A DNA stretch of 64,000 bases from Dorea_D sp963559605 (lineage in GTDB: Bacteria; Bacillota; Clostridia; Lachnospirales; Lachnospiraceae), in assembly GCA_963559605.1 (NCBI GenBank), contig CAUWLL010000012.1, positions 1-64,000 of the forward strand. Direction: 5' to 3'. Each line of letters opens with the position of its first letter. The stretch's first letter is position 1. The position numbers were made by a program, and so were the translations under genes. The notes below the pieces were generated by a model, which did no database searches, was not told the origin of the DNA, and was given only the letters and a program-made list of their open reading frames with translations. Shown piece after piece: positions 41,500 through 50,170 of the stretch.

Positions 41500-42939
41500 A
41501 TGGCAAAGGAAAAATTAGTAAAAAATATCACACCTCGTGATGAAAACTTCGCACAGTGGTACACAGACGTTGTACGCGAAGCAAACTTATGTGACTATTC
41601 AAGCGTAAAGGGATGTCTTAATTATCTGCCAAACGGTTACGCAATCTGGGAGCTTATCCAGGCAGACTTAGACAGACGTTTTAAAGAGACAGGCGTAGAG
41701 AACGTATCTCTGCCGCTTTTGATCCCGGAGAGCCTTCTTGAAAAAGAGGCAGATCACGTAGACGGATTCGCACCGGAGGTTGCATGGGTAACTCACGGCG
41801 GTATGGAAAGATTACAGGAGAGATTGTGTATTCGTCCTACATCTGAGACACTGTTCTGTGATCTGTGGGCAAGAACCGTTAAATCTTACAGAGATCTTCC
41901 GAAGGTATGGAATCAGTGGAACTCCGTACTTCGTTGGGAAAAGACTACAAGACCGTTCCTTCGTTCCAGAGAGTTCTTATGGCAGGAGGGTCATACCATT
42001 CACGCAACTTATGAAGAAGCTGAGGAACGTACAATCCAGATGTTCCACGTATATGAGGACTGCTACAGAGAGACAATGGCTATTCCATACGTATCCGGAA
42101 GAAAGGCTGAGCATGAGAAATTCGCAGGCGCGCAGGACACTTATACAGTAGAAGCGTTGATGCATGACGGAAAAGCATTACAGTCTGCAACAAGTCATTT
42201 CTTCGGAAGCGGATTCCCGGATGCGTTCGGTATCAAATATATTGACAAGAACAATGAGCCTCACAGTGTATATGAAACATCTTGGGGATGGTCTACAAGA
42301 AGTATCGGGGCGCTTATCATGGTTCACGGTGATGATGACGGGCTTGTTCTGCCACCGCGTGTTGCTCCGGTTGAATGTAGGATCATTCCGATCGCACAGC
42401 ACAAAGAGGGCGTGCTTGACAGAGCATATGAGTTATTAGACGAGTTGAAGAAAGCCGGTTACAGAGTGAAGATCGACGATTCGGAAAAGAGTCCGGGCTG
42501 GAAGTTCTCTGAGCAGGAGATTCTCGGTATCCCAACACGTATTGAAATCGGACCGAAGGATATTGAGAAAAACCAGGTGATTGTTGTTCGTCGTGACAAC
42601 CGTGAGAAAACCGTTGTTCCATTGAATGAGATCGCAACGAAACTGCGTGAGATCTTAGAGCAGGAACAGCAGGATATGTACGACAGAGCAAAAGAATTTT
42701 TAGACGCTCACATCGACACGGCAGTTGATATGAAAGAAATGGAAGAGAAGTTCAAAGCCAACCGTGGATTTGTAAAGGCTTGCTGGTGTGGAGATCCTGA
42801 GTGCGAGGGCGAAGTAAAATATGTGACCGGAGGAGCTGCAACAAGATGTCTTATCGAGGATGAAGAGATGATTTCCGATAAATGTATCTGGTGCGGAAAA
42901 CCGGCAAAACATATGGCATATTGGGGAAAATCTTACTAA
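41500..42939 (+). CDS. proS: Proline-tRNA ligase (short, eukaryote/archaeal type)
   Basis: It charges tRNA-Pro. Class II motifs are LPLLIPESLLEKEADHVDGF, RPTSETLFCDLWARTVKSYR (TXE loop), LRWEKTTRPFLRSREFLWQE (motif 2) and SWGWSTRSIGALIMVHGDD (motif 3). An anticodon-binding domain and a C-terminal zinc-type domain with WCGDPECEG and CIWCGKPA follow. It has 479 residues and no editing insertion. It is controlled by the T-box upstream. Confidence 0.97.
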   Translation: MAKEKLVKNITPRDENFAQWYTDVVREANLCDYSSVKGCLNYLPNGYAIWELIQADLDRRFKETGVENVSLPLLIPESLLEKEADHVDGFAPEVAWVTHGGMERLQERLCIRPTSETLFCDLWARTVKSYRDLPKVWNQWNSVLRWEKTTRPFLRSREFLWQEGHTIHATYEEAEERTIQMFHVYEDCYRETMAIPYVSGRKAEHEKFAGAQDTYTVEALMHDGKALQSATSHFFGSGFPDAFGIKYIDKNNEPHSVYETSWGWSTRSIGALIMVHGDDDGLVLPPRVAPVECRIIPIAQHKEGVLDRAYELLDELKKAGYRVKIDDSEKSPGWKFSEQEILGIPTRIEIGPKDIEKNQVIVVRRDNREKTVVPLNEIATKLREILEQEQQDMYDRAKEFLDAHIDTAVDMKEMEEKFKANRGFVKACWCGDPECEGEVKYVTGGAATRCLIEDEEMISDKCIWCGKPAKHMAYWGKSY

Positions 42940-42984
42940 GGTTTACGATGGCATTGAGTCACGTAAAACAGAGGGTGAGAAACT

Positions 42985-44310
42985 GTGCAGGACAGAAAGA
43001 TTCTTATACCGGAAAAAGTAAATACAATTATCAAAACCTTGCAGAATCATGGCTTTGAGGCATACGCAGTGGGCGGATGTATTCGGGATTTTATATTGGG
43101 TAGAATTCCGGAGGACTGGGATATTACCACATCTGCCACGCCGGAAGAAACAAAAAGATTGTTTAAAAAGACCTTTGACACAGGGATCGAACATGGGACA
43201 GTCACCGTGCTTTTAGAACAGGAAGGATTTGAGGTTACCACTTATCGAATCGACGGAAAATACGAGGACAGCAGGCATCCTTCTGAGGTGACCTTTACAA
43301 GGAACTTAAGAGACGATCTGCTGCGCCGGGATTTTACTGTGAACGCTATGGCATATAATGAAAAAGATGGTCTGGTAGATATATTCGGCGGTCTTGAGGA
43401 TCTGGAACGAAAAACCATACGTTGTGTGGGTGTTGCAAAGGAGCGTTTTTCTGAAGATGCTCTCAGGATTTTAAGAGGTGTGAGATTCGCGGCGCAGCTG
43501 GGGTTTGAGATTGCCGAAGAGACAAAGGATGGCATGAAAGAGCTTGCGCCCACGCTTCAAAATATCAGTGCAGAGAGGATTCAGACGGAACTTGTCAAAA
43601 TGCTGGTATCCGACCGCCCGGAGTTTCTGCGGACTGCCTGGGAACTTGGCATTACGGCACAATTTTTGCCGGAGTTTGATGAAATGATGAAAACGGAGCA
43701 GGAAACGCCGCATCATATGTACAATGTGGGAGAGCATACGCTCCATGCTATAAAAAATATACGTTCGGATAAAATCCTCCGCTTGACCATGCTTTTTCAT
43801 GATATGGGAAAGCCGGAGCTGAAAACTGTAGACGCAGACGGTACGGCACATTTTAAAGAGCATGCACTTAGGAGCCGTGAGATCACGAAAACAGTGCTTA
43901 AGAGACTAAAGTTTGATAATGACACCCTTCATAAGGTTTCGCATCTGGTATATTATCACGACTATCGGATGCCGCCGACAGAGAAGCATGTCCGCAGGGC
44001 GATGTCGCGGATTGGAACAGAGTTATTTGGGGAATATCTGGAAGTTCGACGGGCAGACGTGCTGGCACAAAGTATGTACCGGCGAGAGGAAAAGTTGAAA
44101 GATCTGGAGACGGTGGAGAAGCTGTATCTTAGGATTACCGAGGCGGGCCAGTGTGTATCGATAAAGGAGCTGGCAGTAAACGGAAAAGATCTCATTGATG
44201 CAGGGATGAAACCGGGCAAAGAAATCGGGGAGAAGCTGGCAGAATTTTTAGAACTGGTTCTTGAAGAACCACAGCTCAATACAAAAGAGGAACTTTTAAA
44301 GCGGATGTAA
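42985..44310 (+). CDS. cca: CCA tRNA nucleotidyltransferase with HD domain
   Basis: It adds or repairs the 3-prime CCA of tRNAs. The class II head has the motif YAVGGCIRDFILGRIPEDWD (GGxxRD then DxD). It continues with RRDFTVNAMAYN, EERFSEDALRILRGVRFAA-type neck sequence and an HD domain (LFHDMGKPE then HALRS, YYHDYRM). It has 441 residues. The GTG start at 42985 follows AGAGGGTG. It lies 45 bp after proS, so two tRNA-related genes probably share the T-box transcript. Confidence 0.93.
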   Translation: MQDRKILIPEKVNTIIKTLQNHGFEAYAVGGCIRDFILGRIPEDWDITTSATPEETKRLFKKTFDTGIEHGTVTVLLEQEGFEVTTYRIDGKYEDSRHPSEVTFTRNLRDDLLRRDFTVNAMAYNEKDGLVDIFGGLEDLERKTIRCVGVAKERFSEDALRILRGVRFAAQLGFEIAEETKDGMKELAPTLQNISAERIQTELVKMLVSDRPEFLRTAWELGITAQFLPEFDEMMKTEQETPHHMYNVGEHTLHAIKNIRSDKILRLTMLFHDMGKPELKTVDADGTAHFKEHALRSREITKTVLKRLKFDNDTLHKVSHLVYYHDYRMPPTEKHVRRAMSRIGTELFGEYLEVRRADVLAQSMYRREEKLKDLETVEKLYLRITEAGQCVSIKELAVNGKDLIDAGMKPGKEIGEKLAEFLELVLEEPQLNTKEELLKRM

Positions 44311-44344
44311 TTTGTATTTTATCCGTGCATGACCCAGTCGTTAC

Positions 44345-44373
44345 GCATAATTCCTTGTATAAAGACATACGTA
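44345..44373 (+). promoter_or_regulatory. Candidate sigma-E sporulation promoter of the CotS-like gene
   Basis: GCATAATT (44345-44352) and CATACGTA (44366-44373) are separated by 13 bp, close to the sigma-E pattern (ATA-containing -35, CATACA-type -10). They lie 38 bp before the start at 44411. Confidence 0.45.
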
Positions 44374-44410
44374 TAGAGAGAAGTATGATGTAAAGTGCAG
44401 GGAATGAGAT

Positions 44411-45412
44411 ATGCAGGAATATGAACGAAATATATTAGAACAATATGATATTGAAGTTGACAGCACCCGTAAAACAAGGGGTGCTGTTTTGTGCGACGGA
44501 AGGCAGGGACTGTTTCTCCTGAAAGAGGTATCGGCATCAGAGAAACGTATTCCTGCGCTTTGCAAATTGCAGGACTGTCTGGCAGAACAAGGATATGAAA
44601 ATGTAGACCGTATCTTATTGAATAAAGAAGGGAATGCGGTGTCCTGTCTGGAGGACGGAAGCAAATATATTGTGAAGCGGTGGTTTCGTGGCAGAGAGTG
44701 TGATATACGAAAAACTCCGGAGCTTTTAGAGGCGGCAGGAACACTTGCCAAGCTTCACATGCTCATGCAAAAAGATTTGGAACAGAATGTGGGAATGGCG
44801 GAACATCTGAAAGAGGTATATGAAAAACATGATCGTGAACTGAAAAAAGTTCGCAGGTTTATGCGGAAATTGTCACCCAAGGGCGAATTCGAATTTGCGT
44901 TTTTGCAATGTTTCGATCAGATGTATCAATGGGCGGAAGCAGCCGATGCGTTACTGGAACAGTCGGATTATGACAGGCTGTACGAAACAAGCGCAAAAGA
45001 AAACTATATGATCCATGGGGAATACAACTATCATAATATTTTGATGCTGAGGGAGGACTGTTTGCCGGGGGCGGCAGCCATTACCAATTTTGAAAAATTT
45101 AAGAGAGATGTTCAGGTGGAGGATCTGTATTATTTTCTTCGGAAAGTGATGGAAAAGCATGGATGGAAAGAGAGACTGGGAGATAATATCCTCAATGCTT
45201 ATTCTGCGATCAAACCGCTCACCGATGAAGAAACAGAGTATATAAAAACCCGGCTTATTTATCCGGAGAAATTCTGGAAGATCGCAAGCTCCTATTATCA
45301 TTCGAATAAAGCGTGGATTTCGGTGAAAAGTATTGAAAAATTACACGCCGCAATTCGCCAGACACAGGAGAAAGCGCGGTTTTTAGAACATATTTTTTCG
45401 TATTATTTGTAG
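44411..45412 (+). CDS. CotS/YutH-like spore coat kinase-fold protein
   Basis: A 333-residue protein of the APH/choline-kinase-like fold used by CotS-family spore coat proteins. Recognisable parts are LFLLKEVSASEKRI (nucleotide-side Lys), YIVKRWFRGRECDI, EAAGTLAKLHMLMQ and the catalytic-loop-like MIHGEYNYHNILML, where HGEYNYHN replaces the usual HGDLHPGN. VEDLYYFLRKVMEKHGW is typical of CotS relatives. The Asp of the DFG-like motif is not evident (ITNFEKF), so kinase activity is doubtful. Confidence 0.78.
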   Translation: MQEYERNILEQYDIEVDSTRKTRGAVLCDGRQGLFLLKEVSASEKRIPALCKLQDCLAEQGYENVDRILLNKEGNAVSCLEDGSKYIVKRWFRGRECDIRKTPELLEAAGTLAKLHMLMQKDLEQNVGMAEHLKEVYEKHDRELKKVRRFMRKLSPKGEFEFAFLQCFDQMYQWAEAADALLEQSDYDRLYETSAKENYMIHGEYNYHNILMLREDCLPGAAAITNFEKFKRDVQVEDLYYFLRKVMEKHGWKERLGDNILNAYSAIKPLTDEETEYIKTRLIYPEKFWKIASSYYHSNKAWISVKSIEKLHAAIRQTQEKARFLEHIFSYYL

Positions 45413-45480
45413 AGGGGTTTTGCCATGTGTAAAAAATACGTGAAAACCCTTGAAAATGGGAGATAACTACGAAAAGAACC

Positions 45481-45509
45481 TTGACAAACAAAGGGAAAAC
45501 AGTTATAAC
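45481..45509 (+). promoter_or_regulatory. HU gene promoter
   Basis: TTGACA (45481-45486), 17 bp, TATAAC (45504-45509). It lies 40 bp before the HU start. It is one of the strongest promoter matches in the window. Confidence 0.8.
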
Positions 45510-45549
45510 AGTAACTATAGTAGTTTTAAACAAGAGGAGGAAATTATCC

Positions 45550-45828
45550 ATGAACAAGACAGAGTTAATCGCAGCTATCGCAGAGCAGGCTGAATTGTCA
45601 AAGAAAGATTCTGAGAAAGCATTAAAAGCATTTATCGACGTTGTAACAGATGAACTTAAAAAAGATCATAAAATCCAGTTAGTAGGTTTTGGAACTTTTG
45701 AAGTAAGCAAGAGAGAGGCAAGAGAAGGAAGAAACCCACAGACAGGAAAAACTATGAAGATTGCAGCTTGCAAAGCTCCAAAATTCAAAGCAGGAAAAGC
45801 ATTAAAGGATGCTGTAAACGATAAATAA
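45550..45828 (+). CDS. HU family DNA-binding protein
   Basis: A 92-residue nucleoid protein. It has the canonical opening MNKTELIAAIAEQAELSKKD, the beta-arm entry VGFGTFEVSKREAREGRNPQ with GRNPQTG, and the closing FKAGKALKDAVN. The start is fixed by AGGAGG just before ATG 45550. It is strongly expressed, judging by the promoter, and is followed by a terminator. The gene leads into the rqcP-yabP-yabQ block. Confidence 0.97.
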   Translation: MNKTELIAAIAEQAELSKKDSEKALKAFIDVVTDELKKDHKIQLVGFGTFEVSKREAREGRNPQTGKTMKIAACKAPKFKAGKALKDAVNDK

Positions 45829-45846
45829 GTTTTAGGGAACGATTGA

Positions 45847-45875
45847 GACAGAGAGCTTTAGGCTCTCTGTTTTTC
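45847..45875 (+). terminator. Terminator after the HU gene
   Basis: A 9-bp stem ACAGAGAGC/GCTCTCTGT (45848-45870) followed by TTTTC. Confidence 0.8.
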
Positions 45876-45901
45876 TGTGAATAATCGGAGGAATACGACA
45901 T

Positions 45902-46141
45902 ATGAGATTAGACAAATTTTTAAAAGTATCCCGGCTGATCAAGCGCCGCACCGTAGCAAACGAGGCGTGTGATGCCGGGCGTGTATCCGTCAACGGCAGT
46001 GTGGCAAAAGCGTCTGTAAAAGTTAAGGTGGGGGATATTATAGAGATCCAGTTTGGAACAAAAACAGTAAAGGTAGAAGTTCTTGACATCCAGGAGACAA
46101 CGAAAAAAGAAGAAGCAAAGGACTTGTTCAAATATTTGTAA
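45902..46141 (+). CDS. rqcP: S4-domain RNA-binding protein RqcP (YabO)
   Basis: A 79-residue S4 protein that in B. subtilis works with RqcH in C-terminal tailing of stalled nascent chains on 50S subunits. The S4 core is MRLDKFLKVSRLIKRRTVAN, then ACDAGRVSVNGSVAKAS and VGDIIEIQFG. The ribosome site is CGGAGG. Its position before yabP and yabQ is the same as in B. subtilis (yabO-yabP-yabQ). Confidence 0.92.
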   Translation: MRLDKFLKVSRLIKRRTVANEACDAGRVSVNGSVAKASVKVKVGDIIEIQFGTKTVKVEVLDIQETTKKEEAKDLFKYL

Positions 46142-46185
46142 TAAACGGATACAACTTTTCATATGATTATTTAAGAAAGGTTGTG

Positions 46186-46476
46186 ATGGGTATGGAAGAA
46201 AGGGCGATTCAGAAAAATCATAAACTGGTCGTGAATAATCGAAAAACAAGCTTAGTGACGGGAGTCATAGACGTACTTTCTTTTGATCTGAATGAGATTC
46301 TATTGGAAACCCAGCAGGGAATGATGATGGTGAAAGGAACAGATCTGCACGTGAACAGGCTGAGTCTTGAAAAGGGAGAGGTGGATTTGTCGGGGAATAT
46401 TGACAGCATCTCTTATTCGGATATTCATGGGGCAGGAAAACAGGGGGAGAATCTGTTTTCGAAGCTGTTCAGGTAA
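46186..46476 (+). CDS. yabP: Sporulation protein YabP
   Basis: A protein of about 96 residues needed for spore cortex formation. It contains the family pattern NRKTSLVTGVIDVLSFDLNE, ILLETQQGMMMVKGTDLHVN, RLSLEKGEVDLSGNIDSISY and the C-terminal LFSKLFR. Starts at 46183 (GTG), 46186 (ATG) and 46192 (ATG) are in frame behind AAAGG; 46186 is a compromise. Five bases separate it from yabQ. Probably expressed in the mother cell. Confidence 0.9.
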   Translation: MGMEERAIQKNHKLVVNNRKTSLVTGVIDVLSFDLNEILLETQQGMMMVKGTDLHVNRLSLEKGEVDLSGNIDSISYSDIHGAGKQGENLFSKLFR

Positions 46477-46481
46477 TAAAA

Positions 46482-46847
46482 ATGCCGGAGATCAGAGAGG
46501 AAGTAATGATATTTTTTCTGGCAGTTCTTGCCGGGGCGATCGTGCGGCTTACATATCGTGTGCTACATTGTCTGCGGAAGATCGTGAGACACAGCCTTTT
46601 TATGATTGAAGCAGAAGACATTCTGTTCTGGATAGGAGCGGCTATTTATTTGTTTGTGCAGATTTACCACACAAGTGATGGTAGCGTTCGGTGGTATTTT
46701 GTGCTAGGTGTTGTGTTAGGAGTGATAATTTCTTCGGTTTTTATCGCACAGATAGAAAAAATGGGAAAAAAAATCTCCATTCTGCGGAAGAATAAATCGC
46801 GGGAAAAACTTGCAGAACAAAATAAAAAAAGTTATGATGTAATATAA
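46482..46847 (+). CDS. yabQ: Spore cortex biosynthesis protein YabQ
   Basis: A 121-residue membrane protein of the outer forespore membrane family. It has hydrophobic segments at about 7-27, 43-63 and 70-90, and the family-like stretch GAIVRLTYRVLHCLRKIVRH. A basic tail follows (KKISILRKNKSREK). It is directly behind yabP and before divIC, the conserved Firmicutes order. Confidence 0.88.
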   Translation: MPEIREEVMIFFLAVLAGAIVRLTYRVLHCLRKIVRHSLFMIEAEDILFWIGAAIYLFVQIYHTSDGSVRWYFVLGVVLGVIISSVFIAQIEKMGKKISILRKNKSREKLAEQNKKSYDVI

Positions 46848-46896
46848 TTAAGGGTGATGTCCGAAGAGATCAGGACAAAAGGGTGAGTAGATAATT

Positions 46897-47220
46897 ATGA
46901 ATAACGTGAAAAAGAGAACGCGCACGAGACGCTCCGGTCGCCGTATGCAGGTGCACAAGCGAAGCATTCTTGCCATTATAGGCATTATTCTCATGTTGAC
47001 AGTGGTAGTATCTGTTAATTCGGTAACGTTACGTGCGAAAGAGAGATCTTACATAACACAGGAAACCGAACTGAAAAAGCAGATTGACGAAGAAAAAGCA
47101 AGGGCGTTTGAAATCGATGACCTAGAAAAGTATGTAGGTACAGATGAATATGTAGAAGAAGTAGCCAGAGAGAAACTAGGACTGGTCTATGAAGGCGAAA
47201 TTATATTCAAAGCAAAATAG
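46897..47220 (+). CDS. divIC: Septum formation initiator DivIC/FtsB-like
   Basis: A 107-residue bitopic division protein. A basic cytoplasmic N-terminus (RTRTRRSGRRMQVHKR) is followed by one membrane helix (SILAIIGIILMLTVVVSV), a coiled coil (about 50-72) and the end motif VGTDEYVEEVAREKLGLVY, typical of FtsB/DivIC. It acts with FtsL and DivIB at the septum. It lies between yabQ and spoIIE as in B. subtilis. Confidence 0.92.
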   Translation: MNNVKKRTRTRRSGRRMQVHKRSILAIIGIILMLTVVVSVNSVTLRAKERSYITQETELKKQIDEEKARAFEIDDLEKYVGTDEYVEEVAREKLGLVYEGEIIFKAK

Positions 47221-47239
47221 AACATAATGCACAGATGAT

Positions 47240-47277
47240 AAGCTTTAGGATGAAAATCCTAAAGCTTTCTGTTTTTT
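47240..47277 (+). terminator. Terminator after divIC
   Basis: A perfect 12-bp stem (47240-47251 with 47256-47267), GAAA loop and six T. It separates divIC from the SpoIIE gene. Confidence 0.93.
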
Positions 47278-47304
47278 CGCGCAAAATATGTAAAAGGGGA
47301 GAGA

Positions 47305-48711
47305 ATGATGGCAGAAGTAAAAGAAAAGGAATTATTTTTGAATCCATATGTTTTGCAGATGGACAAGTTTGCAGATTCGCTGATTCATTTGTCTAAAACT
47401 TTTTTAACACTGGAAGGATATAAAGGCGCATTTTCAGGGGAAGAGCTTGATCATATGTTTTCGAAGGTGACAGAAAAAGTGTGTGAGGACTGTGAGAACA
47501 GACAGGAATGCCTGGGAGAAAATAAGATAGATACCTATCAGATGCTGTGTGAGATCCTTTATGTGGTAGAAGATTATGGTGCGGAGATCAACGTGGAGTT
47601 AAAACGGAAACTGCAAAAGCAGTGCATCCGTGCGCCGAGGTTCTTGCGGGAGACATTGGAAGCATTTGAGAATGCGAAGCAGATTATGGTGTGGAATAAT
47701 AAGCTGGTACAAAACCGGGAAGGGTTCGCAGGGCAGATGAAAAGTTTTGCGAAAATGATACAGTATACTACAAGAGAGTTGGACGCAGGTATTTTTGAGG
47801 ATGAGCATCTGGAAAAAAAGCTGAAAAATCATCTGAAAAAGCATGGGGTAAAAATGCTGTCCAGCGTGTTTTATATGACTCCGCAGGGGAAGTATGAAAT
47901 TCATCTGACCGTCAAAGCCATGAAGGGGCATTGTATTGTGACTAAGGAGATGGCGGCAGAAGTAGGAAGATGTATCGGGCGCGTTATGACACCGCAGCAG
48001 GGGGAGCGTCCGATCTTGGGAGAGGAATATTGTACGGTAGCCTGTGTGGAAGGCGCGGGGTTTCATACGCTGCAGGGTGTGGCGAGGGTGGGAAAAGACG
48101 GGGATAAAGTGTCGGGGGACAGTTTTTTAATGACAGATCTTCCCGGAGGAAAGAAAGGGATCGCTTTGTCAGACGGCATGGGTTCCGGTGAAGACGCGTT
48201 TAAAGAAAGTACCATGGTGGTGGAAATGCTGGAGGAGCTTCTGGAAGCCGGATTTCCTGTAAAGACAGCGATTCAGATGATGAATACCGCTCTTGTGATC
48301 GGACGGGAGGACGTGCGTTTTTCTACGGTGGATGTGTGTCTGTTTGACCTTTATGCGGGAAGCTGTGAATTTGTAAAAGCAGGGGCGTCAACTACATTTA
48401 TCAAGAGGAAAAACAAGGTGGAGAGCATTCGTTCCACGACACTTCCCATTGGTGTGCTGCAAGAGATCGAGGTGGATGTGACGGAAAAAAGACTGGAGTC
48501 GGGAGACTTTGTCATTATGGTAACGGACGGCGTGATGGATGCGCTTCCGGTGGGAGAACAGGAGACACTGCTGCGTACGTTTATTGAAGATGCGGCTACA
48601 GTAAATCCGAAGGAGCTGGCGCATCATTTATTGGAGCGAGTGTTGGAATGGGGACAGGAAAAGCCTGTGGATGACATGACGATCGTAACGGCGGGGATTT
48701 GGAAGCTTTAA
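47305..48711 (+). CDS. spoIIE: SpoIIE-type serine phosphatase without membrane domain
   Basis: A PP2C phosphatase that should dephosphorylate SpoIIAA and activate sigma-F in the forespore. Metal-binding motifs are SGDSFLMTDLPGGKKGIALS, DGMGSGEDAFKES, VMVTDGVMDA-type sequence and DDMTIVTAGIW. An upstream helical region (about 25-190) includes VCEDCENRQECLG, as in the SpoIIE middle region. B. subtilis SpoIIE has about 827 residues with ten membrane helices; this has 468 and none. A terminator just upstream rules out a longer coding region. Confidence 0.88.
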   Translation: MMAEVKEKELFLNPYVLQMDKFADSLIHLSKTFLTLEGYKGAFSGEELDHMFSKVTEKVCEDCENRQECLGENKIDTYQMLCEILYVVEDYGAEINVELKRKLQKQCIRAPRFLRETLEAFENAKQIMVWNNKLVQNREGFAGQMKSFAKMIQYTTRELDAGIFEDEHLEKKLKNHLKKHGVKMLSSVFYMTPQGKYEIHLTVKAMKGHCIVTKEMAAEVGRCIGRVMTPQQGERPILGEEYCTVACVEGAGFHTLQGVARVGKDGDKVSGDSFLMTDLPGGKKGIALSDGMGSGEDAFKESTMVVEMLEELLEAGFPVKTAIQMMNTALVIGREDVRFSTVDVCLFDLYAGSCEFVKAGASTTFIKRKNKVESIRSTTLPIGVLQEIEVDVTEKRLESGDFVIMVTDGVMDALPVGEQETLLRTFIEDAATVNPKELAHHLLERVLEWGQEKPVDDMTIVTAGIWKL

Positions 48712-48793
48712 GAAAACTTGCTTTTTAAAGAGAAATTATATATATTAAAGTCAGACAGAAGGAAAATACAGAAAGAGTAAGAGACAGAAGGTA

Positions 48794-50170
48794 ATGGATT
48801 TATATCAGAAAGTTAAGGCATATGTGGGAAAATGGCAGATGCTGGAGAAGGATGATGTTGTGATAGCGGGCGTATCAGGAGGGGCAGATTCGGTATGCCT
48901 TCTTTTCATGCTGTTGGAGCTGAAAAAGGAAATCGGCTTTTCGCTTTTGGCAGTACATGTCAATCATGGGATCCGGGGGGGAGCCGCGGACAGGGACGAA
49001 GCATATGTGCGGGAGCTGTGCCGGAAGTGGGAGACAGATTTGAAAGTTTATCATCAAGACGTACCTTCCTATGCAAAACGACATAAGCTGACGGAAGAAG
49101 AAGCAGGGCGTGAGGTAAGAAGGAAGTGTTTTCAAGAGACGCTGGAAGAAGCCGGGGGAACCCGTATAGCCCTTGCACATCATGAGAACGACAATGCAGA
49201 GACGCTTATTTTTCATCTGTGCAGGGGAACCGGGCTGAAGGGGCTTGGGGGAATGGAACCGGTGAACGGAAAATGGATACGTCCGCTTTTGTGTCTGGAA
49301 CGGAAAGAGATTGCATGTTATCTCAGGATACGGGGAATACCTTATTGTGTAGATGAAACAAATGAGGATAACCGTTATACGAGAAATTATATCCGCAGAG
49401 AGATTATTTCCGGTCTGGAAGCCCATGTAAATACAGAGAGTGTCCGACATATGGCGGAGGCGATGGAGAAACTTCGGAGTCTTGCGGGATACGTAGAAAG
49501 AGAGACAGAGAATTATGAGAGACGCTGTGTGAAGCGGCAGGAGAAGAAATACGTATTATATAAAGAAGAGTATGAGAAAGTCCCGGAAGAACTGCGGGAG
49601 TATGTGCTCCACCGGATGCTTTGCATGGCTGCCGGGAAGAAAAAGGATGTGGAGTACGTTCATATCAGGATACTGGAGGAACTTTTGAAGCGCCAGACCG
49701 GAAGAAGCGCAGATTTCCCCTATGGATTGAAAGCCAGAAGGTGTTACGAGGGAATCGTGCTGTATCGGGAGGGGGATAAGGCGGCTCTGCCGGAGGAAGA
49801 GGCCGGAGAGGGCGAGTTTCAGATGCGTATTTTTGAAAATACAGCGAAAGAAATAACATTTCCACAAAACCCCTACACGAAATGGTTTGATTATGATATA
49901 ATAAAAAATACTGTTAAAATCAGACATAGACAACCGGGGGACTATATTACAATTAACAGCTCCGGTGGTACAAAGAAACTGAAACAGTATTTTACAGACG
50001 AAAAGATTCCGCAGGAAAAAAGAGATTCTATATGGCTTGCGGCGGACGGAAACCATATTCTCTGGGTTGTGGGATACAGACAGAATCAGGCATATCAGAT
50101 TACAGAGCATACAAAAAGAATTTTAGAAATTGCATGTTACGGAGGAGAAGAAGATGGCAGAGACAATTAA
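48794..50170 (+). CDS. tilS: tRNA(Ile)-lysidine synthase
   Basis: It converts C34 of tRNA-Ile(CAU) to lysidine. The N-terminal PP-loop is VIAGVSGGADSVCLLFML, followed by AVHVNHGIRGGAADRDEAYV, IALAHHENDNAETLIFHLCR and YTRNYIRREI. The C-terminal TilS domain (about 355-450) includes KIRHRQPGDYI and YFTDEKIPQEKRDSIWLAAD. It has 458 residues. Its end overlaps hpt by 17 bp, the widely conserved tilS-hpt-ftsH order. Confidence 0.95.
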   Translation: MDLYQKVKAYVGKWQMLEKDDVVIAGVSGGADSVCLLFMLLELKKEIGFSLLAVHVNHGIRGGAADRDEAYVRELCRKWETDLKVYHQDVPSYAKRHKLTEEEAGREVRRKCFQETLEEAGGTRIALAHHENDNAETLIFHLCRGTGLKGLGGMEPVNGKWIRPLLCLERKEIACYLRIRGIPYCVDETNEDNRYTRNYIRREIISGLEAHVNTESVRHMAEAMEKLRSLAGYVERETENYERRCVKRQEKKYVLYKEEYEKVPEELREYVLHRMLCMAAGKKKDVEYVHIRILEELLKRQTGRSADFPYGLKARRCYEGIVLYREGDKAALPEEEAGEGEFQMRIFENTAKEITFPQNPYTKWFDYDIIKNTVKIRHRQPGDYITINSSGGTKKLKQYFTDEKIPQEKRDSIWLAADGNHILWVVGYRQNQAYQITEHTKRILEIACYGGEEDGRDN

